Shown here: positions 1 to 7,754 of the stretch, one piece after another | Position numbering within the stretch: position 1 is the first letter of the stretch | Layout of the letters: each line of letters begins with the position of its first letter | Assembly: GCA_947258555.1 (NCBI GenBank) | Contig: CAMYJF010000007.1 | Coordinates: 1-59,517 of the forward strand | DNA length: 59,517 bases | Source of the DNA: an uncultured Eudoraea sp. | GTDB taxonomy: Bacteria; Bacteroidota; Bacteroidia; Flavobacteriales; Flavobacteriaceae | Reading direction: 5' to 3' | Notes under the pieces: model-generated | Seen by the model: only the letters and a program-made list of their open reading frames with translations | Database searches by the model: none | What the model was told of the DNA's origin: nothing | Translations under genes and position numbers: made by a program

Positions 1-43
1 CACTCGAGCTTGTCCTCCATAGCCTTGGCGAAGGAGGAGACTT

Positions 44-70
44 TAAAAAAAGCGCCGACAATCAGCGCTT
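44..70 (-). terminator. Rho-independent terminator downstream of tRNA-Gly
   Basis: Read on the minus strand, a perfect 6-bp stem (AAGCGC / GCGCTT) with a 9-base loop is followed directly by a run of seven T. It lies downstream of the minus-strand tRNA-Gly and probably ends that transcript. Confidence 0.7.
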
Positions 71-75
71 GTTTT

Positions 76-137
76 GAGCGAAAAACGGGATTCGAACGTT
101 CACTGCTGACTTGCGTAGCATCGTCAGTGCCGCGACC
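76..137 (-). pseudogene. tRNA-Gly 3' segment interrupted by an inverted repeat
   Basis: Bases 76-97 are identical to the acceptor and T-arm portion of the intact tRNA-Gly at 193-214. In the intact gene the next bases continue as CCGCGACC; here that same octamer reappears only at 130-137, after about 32 extra bases that form an imperfect inverted repeat (CACTGCTGAC and GTCAGTG arms). The simplest reading is a tRNA-Gly copy whose T-arm was split by a small palindromic insert and whose remaining 5' half is missing here. It cannot fold as a working tRNA. Confidence 0.55.
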
Positions 138-194
138 GAGGTCGCAATATAGGTATTACCCTAACCTTAGAATCACACTTTTCAATTAACTGAG

Positions 195-267
195 AGCGAA
201 AAACGGGATTCGAACCCGCGACCTCCACCTTGGCAAGGTGGCGCTCTACCAACTGAGCTATTTTCGC
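195..267 (-). tRNA. tRNA-Gly (anticodon GCC)
   Basis: A full cloverleaf reads on the minus strand: 7-bp acceptor stem (GCGAAAA / TTTTCGC), D-arm with AGCTCAGTTGGTAGAGC, anticodon stem CCACC/GGTGG around the loop TTGCCAA with anticodon GCC, and a T-arm with GGTTCGAATCCC-type loop. The discriminator base is T. The 3' CCA is not encoded, so it must be added after transcription. Confidence 0.95.
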
Positions 268-274
268 ATTGTTT

Positions 275-299
275 TGGATTCGCATTTTGTTCGAATCCC
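275..299. repeat. Inverted repeat next to tRNA-Gly, T-arm-like arms
   Basis: GGATTCG at 276-282 pairs with CGAATCC at 292-298 across a 9-base loop. The arms match the T-arm motif of the adjacent tRNA-Gly in both orientations. The element lies just 5' of the tRNA, between it and the second tRNA-like segment. It could be a remnant of tRNA duplication or a hairpin in the leader of the tRNA precursor. Confidence 0.5.
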
Positions 300-343
300 A
301 TTTTTCTTTTCTATCAATTCGCAACCTTCATCAGCCTTAGGCG

Positions 344-400
344 GATGGCGCTCTAACTCCTGTACTCAGCTCAGCTGTAGTACGGGAAGCTATTTTCGCG
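344..400 (-). pseudogene. tRNA-Gly 5' segment interrupted by an inverted repeat
   Basis: Two blocks of the tRNA-Gly 5' half are present in the same order as in the intact gene: TGGCGCTCTA near 346-355 and AGCTATTTTCGC at 388-399. In the intact tRNA the gap between GCGCTCTA and ATTTTCGC starts is 19 bases; here it is 44. The extra 25 bases contain a palindrome with GTACT/AGTAC outer arms and AGCT inner arms. This looks like the 5' half of a tRNA-Gly broken in the D-arm, complementary in kind to the 3' segment at 76-137. Confidence 0.55.
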
Positions 401-441
401 TTTAATAACTCGCACTTAATTTCTGTGATGGCACAAAGCTT

Positions 442-511
442 GGCGCGAGCCCTGTGGTGAAACGTATTTCTACTTCAGGGTAATGAAACTTGTTTCTACT
501 ACAGGGGAGCG
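442..511 (-). repeat. Two direct repeats inside a long imperfect inverted repeat
   Basis: Bases 456-480 and 482-506 are related 25-mers sharing TGAAAC, TTTCTACT and CAGGG. In addition the outer parts (GCGCGAGCCCTGTGGTGAAAC against GTTTC..ACAGGG..GCGC) are inverted with respect to each other, so the whole stretch can fold into one long stem. It sits between the end of mutS and the tRNA-like segments, so it would lie in the mutS 3' untranslated region. A terminator or processing signal is possible, but no T-run follows. Confidence 0.5.
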
Positions 512-579
512 CAAATTTAAAATAATTCTGTCAATTGTCAGGCACATTCCATGAAAGAAATAGTTGCCTTTAATCGTAT

Positions 580-3198
580 TTACGAAGTAGCCTTATTTCT
601 TTTGGTGAGCATGCGTTTGATCTCGTTGAGCTTCATAAGTGCTTCAACCGGGGTAAGTGTATTTATATCAAGATGCAGGATCTCATCCCTTATCTCTTCC
701 AGCAAGGGATCATCCAATTTAAAAAAGCTGAGTTGCGAATCACTATGAGCCTCTTTTAGATCATCTCCTAACTCTTCGCTGGAGTGCGATTTTTCTAATC
801 TGGCTAAAAGTTTATTGGCCTTTCTGAGTACTTGTTGCGGCATCCCGGCCATTCTGGCCACATGGATACCAAAACTATGCTCACTACCACCAGGTTCCAG
901 TTTGCGCAGGAATAATACCTTGTTCTTTACTTCTTTGATGGCCACATTGAAGTTTTTGATCCGTTCAAAAAGGGAACTCATTTCATTGAGTTCGTGATAA
1001 TGGGTAGCGAATAAGGTTTTGGCACGTGCCGGATGTTCATGAATAAATTCTGAAATTGCCCAGGCAATGGATATACCATCATAGGTACTGGTGCCCCTTC
1101 CAATTTCGTCTAAAAGGATCAAACTTCGTTCTGAAAGGTTGTTCAGGATGGAAGCCGTTTCATTCATTTCAACCATAAATGTGCTTTCTCCAACAGAGAT
1201 ATTGTCACTGGCACCTACACGGGTAAAGATCTTATCTACATATCCTATCCTGGCTGAAGCCGCTGGCACATAACTGCCTATTTGCGCTAACAAGACGATC
1301 AGAGCGGTTTGCCTGAGTATGGCCGATTTCCCACTCATATTCGGACCTGTGATCATCAAGATCTGCTGCTCTTCTGTGTTTAATACGACATCATTAGGGA
1401 TAAAGGGTTCCCCCGGAGGCAGTTGTTTTTCTATGACCGGATGCCGCCCATCCCGGATCTCTATATCCAGACCGGTATGCATTTCAGGGGCTACATAGAC
1501 ATTCTCTTCTGCCAACTGACCAAAGGCACTCAAACAATCCAATTCGGCTAATAGGCGCGCATTCTCCTGTACCGGATGGATAAAATCTCGCATCCATAAG
1601 ATCAATTGTTCAAATAAGTGCCGCTCCAATTCCAGGATGCGTTCTTCAGCTCCCAGGATCTTCGCTTCATATTCTTTTAATTCTTCGGTGATATATCGCT
1701 CTGCGTTTACCAGGGTCTGCTTGCGGATCCATGATTCGGGAACTTTATCCTTATGCGTATTTCGCACTTCCAGGTAATAACCAAATACATTATTTGACGA
1801 TATTTTTAAGGAACTTATCCCTGTATTCCCCATCTCTCTTTCTACCATAGCATCCAGATATTCCTTGCCAGAATAAGCGAGTTTTCGCAATTCGTCTAAT
1901 TCCTCTGAATAGCCTTCGGCAATTACAGGCCCCTTACCTACCTGGGCTACTGCATTGCTATCTAAAACAGTCTTAATGCGATCAATAAGGCCGTCGCAAG
2001 TATCTAAATTACTCGATATAAAACTGAGCGCTTCTGATTCTTTTTGGGCAGACAACTCTTTAATTGGTGCGACGTAAGTCAGGGCCGTACCAAAGTGCAC
2101 AACTTCCCTTGGTGTGGCTTTTCCTGTGGCAATTTTGGAGAGTATCCGCTCCAGATCCCCTATTTTTTTAAGGGAAGTACGAAGGGTATCCCTCAATTCC
2201 TGATTTTCCAGCCAGTAGCCAACTATCTCATGCCGGTTCCTCAGGATGCTGAGGTCTAATAGGGGCAATGCCAGCCAACGCCGCAGCATCCTGCCCCCCA
2301 TTGGTGTACTAGTTCTGTCAATAATATCAAAAAGGGAAACTCCTTGAGGGTGTGTAGACCTGAATAATTCCAAGTTTCGGACCGTAAAATGATCTAGCCA
2401 AACAGCCTCGGAAGATGCGATCCGCTGAATTCTTGATATATGTTTTATTTGGGTGTGCTGGGTTTCAGAAATGTAGTGCATGACGGCCCCTGCAGCAATG
2501 ATACCCAAAGGCAAATGGGCTATGCCAAAACCTTTAAGGGAAGCGGTGCCAAAATGCCTTGCCAAAAGTTCCTGTGAATAATCCTCCTGGAAGATCCACT
2601 CATCCAATACGAAGAGGTGCCCATTGCTGATCCAGGATTCAAGTTCTTTCTTTTGGGATTTGGGCAGTAGAATTTCACTGGGCCGAAAATTTTCCAGCAA
2701 GCGTTCAATCTGGGCCAATGTACCTTCACTAACCAGAAATTCCCCGGTTGAAATATCCAGGAAACTCACGCCATACCCATTCCTTCCGGGATACACAGCA
2801 GCGAGAAAATTATTCTCTTTAGCTTCCAGCAAATCATCACTCAAAGCTACACCGGGAGTTACCAATTCTGTTACGCCCCTTTTTACGAGCGTTTTAGTCT
2901 GTTTGGGATCTTCCAATTGATCACAAATGGCAACTCTGTATCCTGCTTTTACCAGTTTTGGTAAATATGTATGGAGGGCATGGTGCGGAAAACCAGCCAA
3001 TGCTGTTTTATCGCCTCCGTTGTTGCGCTGTGTCAAGACAATTCCCAGGGCCTCTGCGGCTTTTTTGGCATCCTCGCCAAATGTCTCATAGAAATCGCCC
3101 ACCCTGAATAGCAGCAAGGCATCCGGGTGTTTGCTTTTGATGCTGTTAAATTGCCGCATCAAGGGCGTTATTTTTTTAACTTTTTTGGCTTCTTTCAT
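580..3198 (-). CDS. mutS: DNA mismatch repair protein MutS
   Basis: Recognises base mismatches and small loops and, with MutL, starts strand-directed repair in the cytoplasm. The 872-residue length is normal for the family. The N-terminal domain carries the mismatch-wedging Phe-x-Glu motif in GDFYETF (near residue 35). The C-terminal ATPase shows Walker A GPNMSGKS (about 618-625) and Walker B with DEIGRGTSTYDG, followed by the TLFATHYHEL motif. The serine in the Walker A (in place of the more usual Gly or Ala) is common in Bacteroidetes. The ATG at 3198 gives the expected short basic N-terminus. It is divergent from the TrmH-type gene with 110 bases between them. Confidence 0.97.
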   Translation of the reverse strand: MKEAKKVKKITPLMRQFNSIKSKHPDALLLFRVGDFYETFGEDAKKAAEALGIVLTQRNNGGDKTALAGFPHHALHTYLPKLVKAGYRVAICDQLEDPKQTKTLVKRGVTELVTPGVALSDDLLEAKENNFLAAVYPGRNGYGVSFLDISTGEFLVSEGTLAQIERLLENFRPSEILLPKSQKKELESWISNGHLFVLDEWIFQEDYSQELLARHFGTASLKGFGIAHLPLGIIAAGAVMHYISETQHTQIKHISRIQRIASSEAVWLDHFTVRNLELFRSTHPQGVSLFDIIDRTSTPMGGRMLRRWLALPLLDLSILRNRHEIVGYWLENQELRDTLRTSLKKIGDLERILSKIATGKATPREVVHFGTALTYVAPIKELSAQKESEALSFISSNLDTCDGLIDRIKTVLDSNAVAQVGKGPVIAEGYSEELDELRKLAYSGKEYLDAMVEREMGNTGISSLKISSNNVFGYYLEVRNTHKDKVPESWIRKQTLVNAERYITEELKEYEAKILGAEERILELERHLFEQLILWMRDFIHPVQENARLLAELDCLSAFGQLAEENVYVAPEMHTGLDIEIRDGRHPVIEKQLPPGEPFIPNDVVLNTEEQQILMITGPNMSGKSAILRQTALIVLLAQIGSYVPAASARIGYVDKIFTRVGASDNISVGESTFMVEMNETASILNNLSERSLILLDEIGRGTSTYDGISIAWAISEFIHEHPARAKTLFATHYHELNEMSSLFERIKNFNVAIKEVKNKVLFLRKLEPGGSEHSFGIHVARMAGMPQQVLRKANKLLARLEKSHSSEELGDDLKEAHSDSQLSFFKLDDPLLEEIRDEILHLDINTLTPVEALMKLNEIKRMLTKRNKATS

Positions 3199-3308
3199 CT
3201 ACTTTTCCAGCAAAGAATCTAAAGTATTAATTTCGTTAAGGATTCTAAACCAATGTTGATATTTGGGAATAACTTTTCCACTAGAAATATATAGATCTAA
3301 GCAGGTAT

Positions 3309-3842
3309 ATGAAGTTTCGAAAATTAGCCAATGAAGAATTAGACCGACTCGATATTGAGGAATTTAAAGCGTCGGACAAATTTCCTGTTGTACTTGTGCT
3401 TGACAATATTCGGAGCTTGAACAATATCGGGTCTATATTTCGTACTGCCGATGCCTTCCGGGTAGAACGAATCTATCTGTGCGGGATCACTGCGCAACCT
3501 CCCCACCGCGATATTCAGAAAACAGCTTTGGGCGCAACAGAAAGTGTTGACTGGGAATATGCCGAAGATGTGTTAAAGGTCTTAAAAGACTTAAACGCTA
3601 CACATAAACTGGTTGCTGTTGAGCAGACAGAGAATGCTGTTCTATTGACTGATTTTATACCAGAAAAACGAGATAGACTGGCCCTGATATTTGGCAACGA
3701 GGTAAAAGGTATTCAACAAGAAGCGATCGATCTTTGCGATACCGTTGTGGAAATACCTCAAAAGGGCACGAAACATTCCTTTAATATCGCCGTAAGTGTT
3801 GGGATTTCATTGTGGGATATCTTCACGAAAACACGTGGCTAA
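3309..3842 (+). CDS. TrmH/SpoU-family RNA 2'-O-methyltransferase
   Basis: An S-adenosylmethionine-dependent methyltransferase of the SPOUT (knotted) class that methylates a ribose 2'-OH in tRNA or rRNA. All three family motifs are visible: motif 1 NNIGSIFRTADAF (about 38-50), motif 2 LIFGNEVKGI (about 127-136) and motif 3 GTKHSFNIAVSVGI (about 153-166), where Ser and Asn of SxN are kept. At 177 residues it is the catalytic domain alone, without the N-terminal substrate-binding extension of RlmB. The exact substrate cannot be read from the sequence. Confidence 0.9.
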   Translation: MKFRKLANEELDRLDIEEFKASDKFPVVLVLDNIRSLNNIGSIFRTADAFRVERIYLCGITAQPPHRDIQKTALGATESVDWEYAEDVLKVLKDLNATHKLVAVEQTENAVLLTDFIPEKRDRLALIFGNEVKGIQQEAIDLCDTVVEIPQKGTKHSFNIAVSVGISLWDIFTKTRG

Positions 3843-3855
3843 CCCCCTGAAAACG

Positions 3856-3885
3856 AAGACCCCTGACAAGAATGCCAAGGGTCTT
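3856..3885. terminator. Possible bidirectional hairpin between convergent genes
   Basis: AAGACCC at 3856-3862 pairs with GGGTCTT at 3879-3885 over a 16-base loop, placed between the convergent methyltransferase and folK-dNK genes. No clear T-run follows on either strand, so termination is inferred from position only. Confidence 0.35.
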
Positions 3886-4025
3886 ACTATAGTGTTTGAG
3901 TTAGTCAGTTACTGTTTAAGTGCGTGCAATTAAGTGATTCCAACCTAACTACGCAAATTATTTTCATTAAAATTGAAGGGTTATAAATATAATTCATGGC
4001 GTAAATAGAGACCTACATTTATATT

Positions 4026-5162
4026 TTATTGGAGCCAATGCCGCTCTATCTCTTCTAATATTCTTTGGTAATCTGCTTCATGGTCCATAAAATCCATGTT
4101 GCTGATATCCAGGATAGCCGTTTTTTGTTCTTGCTGACTCTTTATAAAATCCAGATATCCCTTATTAATATGTTCAAGGTAATGCGGTTCAATTTCTTGC
4201 TCATAGCTTCTACCTCTTCTGCGGATGTTTTCCAGGAGTCGCTCTGTATTCTGATAGAGATAGACATACAGATCGGGTTTTTTGACATTCGTATACATGG
4301 AATTAAAGATCTTCCTGTATAAATTGAATTCATCTTTTTGAAGGGTCACCTGGGCGAAAATGAGGGATTTATAAATGTCATAATCGCTTACCATAAAATT
4401 CTTAAACAGATCGAATTGTGACGTATCATCCGTGAATTGCTGATACCTGTCTGCCAGAAATGACATTTCCAGGGGAAAGGCATACCTGCTTTGGTCTTTG
4501 TAGAACTTCGGAAGGAAAGGATTATCCGCAAATCGCTCCAGGACGATCTTGGCATTAAAATCTGTAGAGATCCTTCTGGCAAGCGAAGTTTTCCCAGCAC
4601 CTATGTTGCCTTCAATAGCCAAAAAGTTAAGCGCTGAAAAGAAAGAGGCACGATCAGCAGACAGTGGGGAATGCACTTTGGTAATGGCCGACCTGTCCGG
4701 ACATTCCTGCAACAAATTACGCGTGTCCTTTCCCAGCAACGGATGATAAAATTGCGGGGCAATATCTGCCAGGGGTTTAAGAACGAATAACCGGTTTTGA
4801 ATTTCAGGATGGGGAATGGCTACCTTGTCTGTTTGTATTACCTGGTCGCCATAATACAGAATATCGAGGTCGATCACACGTGATTGATAACCCGAATCCG
4901 GATCTCGAATACGCCCCATATTCTCTTCAATATTTATTAGGGCCTCCATCAATTCATCCGGCCTGAGCGAGGTCGTCACGCCTAAACACATATTAAGAAA
5001 ATCTGCCCCGTCAAATCCTAAGGCAGCTGTCTCGTAAACCGATGAAATAGCTTGAATATCACCTACTTGAGAGCCTATTGCATAGATAGCCTTTTGAAAT
5101 GCATAGAGCCTGTGGCCCTTATTGCTCCCAAAAGAAATATATGTAAGTGTAACATCTGACAT
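4026..5162 (-). CDS. folK: HPPK (FolK) - deoxynucleoside kinase fusion protein
   Basis: A two-domain cytoplasmic protein. Residues about 5-150 are 6-hydroxymethyl-7,8-dihydropterin pyrophosphokinase (folate synthesis), with SFGSNKG at the start and the RVIDLDILYYG metal and substrate motif. Residues about 180-378 are a deoxynucleoside kinase with Walker A EGNIGAGKT, an ERF motif, and RGRSYEQEI in the lid region. The fusion links folate supply to deoxynucleotide salvage. I place the start at the ATG at 5162 (MSDVTLTYISFGSN), which fits the FolK family; the frame stays open upstream to 5195, adding eleven hydrophobic residues that do not look conserved. It is divergent from sppA. This fusion is known from Bacteroidetes, so it is probably genuine and not an assembly error. 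Confidence 0.9.
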   Translation of the reverse strand: MSDVTLTYISFGSNKGHRLYAFQKAIYAIGSQVGDIQAISSVYETAALGFDGADFLNMCLGVTTSLRPDELMEALINIEENMGRIRDPDSGYQSRVIDLDILYYGDQVIQTDKVAIPHPEIQNRLFVLKPLADIAPQFYHPLLGKDTRNLLQECPDRSAITKVHSPLSADRASFFSALNFLAIEGNIGAGKTSLARRISTDFNAKIVLERFADNPFLPKFYKDQSRYAFPLEMSFLADRYQQFTDDTSQFDLFKNFMVSDYDIYKSLIFAQVTLQKDEFNLYRKIFNSMYTNVKKPDLYVYLYQNTERLLENIRRRGRSYEQEIEPHYLEHINKGYLDFIKSQQEQKTAILDISNMDFMDHEADYQRILEEIERHWLQ

Positions 5163-5201
5163 GATGAGCGGACAAATTACGTAAAAGAAAGTCACTTTGG
5201 T

Positions 5202-5209
5202 TATCTTTG
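5202..5209 (+). promoter_or_regulatory. Bacteroidetes -7 element (TATCTTTG) for sppA
   Basis: TATCTTTG matches the TAnnTTTG -7 consensus exactly and lies 24 bases before the sppA ATG. No convincing TTG at the -33 position is seen. Confidence 0.4.
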
Positions 5210-5233
5210 ATGACCATTTAAATATTGAATTGT

Positions 5234-6991
5234 ATGAAATTCTTACGGAACCTTCTGGCCGCTGTTTTAGGCTGTTTAATTGCTTTTGGAATTGTCTTTT
5301 TTATGTTCCTCATATTCGCAAGCCTGGCAAGCACTGAAGAAGGCGTATCAGTAAAGGATGATTCTGTTTTGGAGTTAAATATCCCTTATCCGGTTCAGGA
5401 TTATACGGGTAATACTGATGATGATCCCTTCAATTTGTTCTATGAACCTACAATGGGGCTGGATGAGATCATTCATGCAATAAATATCGCCGCAGAGGAT
5501 GATGATATTAAGGGAATTAGTTTGAATAAAAATTTCCTGATGGCGGGGATCTCACAAACCCAGGCAATACGCAAAGCCCTAGAAGATTTTAAATCTACTG
5601 GCAAATTCATCTATGCCTATGGGGATTTCTATATGCAAAAGGACTATTACCTGGCAACCGTTGCAGATAGTATTTATTTAAATCCGCTTGGAGGATTGGA
5701 TTTCAAAGGTTTAGCTGCCGAAGTTTTGTTTTTTAAAGATATCCAGGATAAAACCGGTATTAAAATGGAAGTGGTTCGCCACGGTAAATATAAAAGCGCG
5801 GTTGAACCTTTTCTGGACGATGAAATGAGTCCTGAGAACAGGGAACAGATCGCTGCCTTATTAGAATCTGTCTGGGCGTCTATGGTCACTGAGATTTCAG
5901 AAGGAAGGGATTTATCGGCCGAAACCCTTAATAATATAGCTGATACCCTTGGGGCTCGTCTTCCGGAATATGCACATGCATCCGGTCTGGTTGATGGTGT
6001 TCTTTATGAGGATGAGTATGAAAATCGACTCAAATTTGCTACAGGTACTGATTTTGAGGATAAACAGCCGGTCATCAGTGTTCAGGATTATATGAAACGC
6101 TCTTCCAAGCGAAAGATCTATAGTGGTAAGGACAAAGTGGCCGTTATTTACGCACAGGGAGATATAATGTATGGTGAAGGGGGTCCTAATATAATTGGCC
6201 AGGGTTTGATGACTAAAGCCCTGCGGAAGGCAAGGGAGAACAGTCAGGTAAAAGCTGTGGTTCTACGAGTAAACTCTCCGGGCGGATCGGCCATAACATC
6301 TGATATTATATGGCGCGAAGTAGAGCTGACAAAAGAAAAATTACCCGTGGTGGTTTCCATGGGAAATGTAGCAGCATCAGGAGGTTATTACATTGCAGTT
6401 GGCGCAGATAAGATCTTTGCAGAACCTACTACAATAACGGGTTCAATTGGCGTATTTGGTACAATACCTAACATCAGTGAATTTGCTGAGAAAATTGGCA
6501 TTAATGCAGAGCAGGTAGGAACAAACACAAATTCAGTAGACTACTCCTTATTTGAGCCTATGAGCCCTCAATTCAGAGGCTATGTAAAAGAAGGAATTGA
6601 AGAAGTGTATTCTACTTTCCTTCGCCGTGTATCGGAAGGAAGAAATATTAGTTTGGCGAGAGCAGATAGCCTTGCCCAAGGTCGGGTTTGGAGTGGGGTA
6701 GAGGCTCAAGAATTAGGCTTGGTCGATGAGCTTGGCGGCTTGGACGATGCCATCCTCGCAGCAGCCGAACTGGCGGAGATCGAAGAGTTTGGAATTCGCA
6801 AATACCCCCGTTATAAATCAGGATTTGAACGCTTTATGGAGGAAATGGCCAGCGCGAAATCTGATGGAGTGCAAGCTCAATTACAGGCAGAAATGGGCCA
6901 GGAATTGTTCAGCGTATTTTCCGAATTAAAAACCCTGGTTCAGCAAAGGGGAATACAGGCCAGACTCCCTTACACTATTCGCATCCGTTAG
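5234..6991 (+). CDS. sppA: Signal peptide peptidase SppA, 67 kDa type
   Basis: A membrane-bound serine protease that degrades released signal peptides. One N-terminal membrane segment (about residues 6-31) is followed by two tandem ClpP-like domains, as in the long E. coli-type enzyme. The catalytic lysine is expected at K187 in GKYKSAVEPF and the nucleophile at S382 in MGNVAASGGYY; RVNSPGGS precedes it and TGSIGVFG follows. The length of 585 residues is normal. I chose the ATG at 5234; a TTG three codons upstream is also open but less likely. The VUT-family transporter follows after 6 bases, so the two are probably co-transcribed. Confidence 0.95.
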   Translation: MKFLRNLLAAVLGCLIAFGIVFFMFLIFASLASTEEGVSVKDDSVLELNIPYPVQDYTGNTDDDPFNLFYEPTMGLDEIIHAINIAAEDDDIKGISLNKNFLMAGISQTQAIRKALEDFKSTGKFIYAYGDFYMQKDYYLATVADSIYLNPLGGLDFKGLAAEVLFFKDIQDKTGIKMEVVRHGKYKSAVEPFLDDEMSPENREQIAALLESVWASMVTEISEGRDLSAETLNNIADTLGARLPEYAHASGLVDGVLYEDEYENRLKFATGTDFEDKQPVISVQDYMKRSSKRKIYSGKDKVAVIYAQGDIMYGEGGPNIIGQGLMTKALRKARENSQVKAVVLRVNSPGGSAITSDIIWREVELTKEKLPVVVSMGNVAASGGYYIAVGADKIFAEPTTITGSIGVFGTIPNISEFAEKIGINAEQVGTNTNSVDYSLFEPMSPQFRGYVKEGIEEVYSTFLRRVSEGRNISLARADSLAQGRVWSGVEAQELGLVDELGGLDDAILAAAELAEIEEFGIRKYPRYKSGFERFMEEMASAKSDGVQAQLQAEMGQELFSVFSELKTLVQQRGIQARLPYTIRIR

Positions 6992-6997
6992 TATATT

Positions 6998-7708
6998 ATG
7001 AAACCTGCTGATAAGAAACTAGCTTATAAGATCTACTTGTATCTGGGGGCTTTGTTCATTACGTCCCTGGTAGTATCCAACCTGATCTTTCAGAAATTTT
7101 TTTCGTGGTATCCCTTTGGAGACGTTGAGATTTTCGGAGCGCCACTTTTTGAGATATCAGTTGGGGTTTTACCCTATCCCATTACCTTTCTAATAACAGA
7201 TTTGATCTCCGAGATCTTTGGTAAGAAGAAGGCAAACCAGGTGGTGACTGCTGGTATTTTCGCTTCCTTCTTCTCAATGGGAATTGTCCTGTTAGCCGAT
7301 ATGGCTCCGGCAATCCCGGAGTCGCCTGTAGGAAATGAGGTATTCAGTAGTGTATTTGCCTTATCGCCTCTGGCTGTTTTGGCGTCTATGATCGCTTATT
7401 TATGCGCGCAGTATGTAGATATAGCTATATACCACTTTTGGAAAAGACTAACCAAGGGTCGCATGCTGTGGTTGCGCAATAATTTCTCTACTTTTTCATC
7501 GCAGATTATTGACACCTTTACCGTTGTAGGCTTGTTATGTGTCTTTGGGGTGATCCCCTGGAGCTTATTCTCTGGTTTAGTGATCAGCGGGGTTGTCTTC
7601 AAGATTTTTATCGCCTTTCTGGACACCCCACTTCTCTATCTTTTCGTATATATTTTGAGAAAGCGTTTTGGTCTTGCGATCGGGGATGAAATTAAGCTGG
7701 ATTCGTAA
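6998..7708 (+). CDS. Queuosine precursor transporter, VUT/YhhQ family
   Basis: A 236-residue inner-membrane protein with about six hydrophobic segments. The family signature is clear in the first half: VGVLPYPITFLITDLISEI followed by FGKKKAN. YhhQ of E. coli imports the queuosine precursors preQ0 and preQ1, and this is the expected role. It lies 6 bases after sppA. Flavobacterial homologues are commonly annotated the same way; direct substrate evidence is absent here. Confidence 0.85.
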   Translation: MKPADKKLAYKIYLYLGALFITSLVVSNLIFQKFFSWYPFGDVEIFGAPLFEISVGVLPYPITFLITDLISEIFGKKKANQVVTAGIFASFFSMGIVLLADMAPAIPESPVGNEVFSSVFALSPLAVLASMIAYLCAQYVDIAIYHFWKRLTKGRMLWLRNNFSTFSSQIIDTFTVVGLLCVFGVIPWSLFSGLVISGVVFKIFIAFLDTPLLYLFVYILRKRFGLAIGDEIKLDS

Positions 7709-7754
7709 AATAATTCCTACGTTTTTGAGTTCTTTACCCATAGTCTGACACGGT

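Noticed and set aside
124-324. A 66-codon open frame on the minus strand across the tRNA-Gly gene
   Set aside because: It covers the tRNA and its flanking repeats; the translation follows from tRNA sequence and shows no protein-like features.
5163-5195. Upstream extension of folK-dNK to 5195
   Set aside because: The extra eleven residues are hydrophobic, do not match the FolK family and run towards the divergent sppA promoter; the ATG at 5162 fits better.
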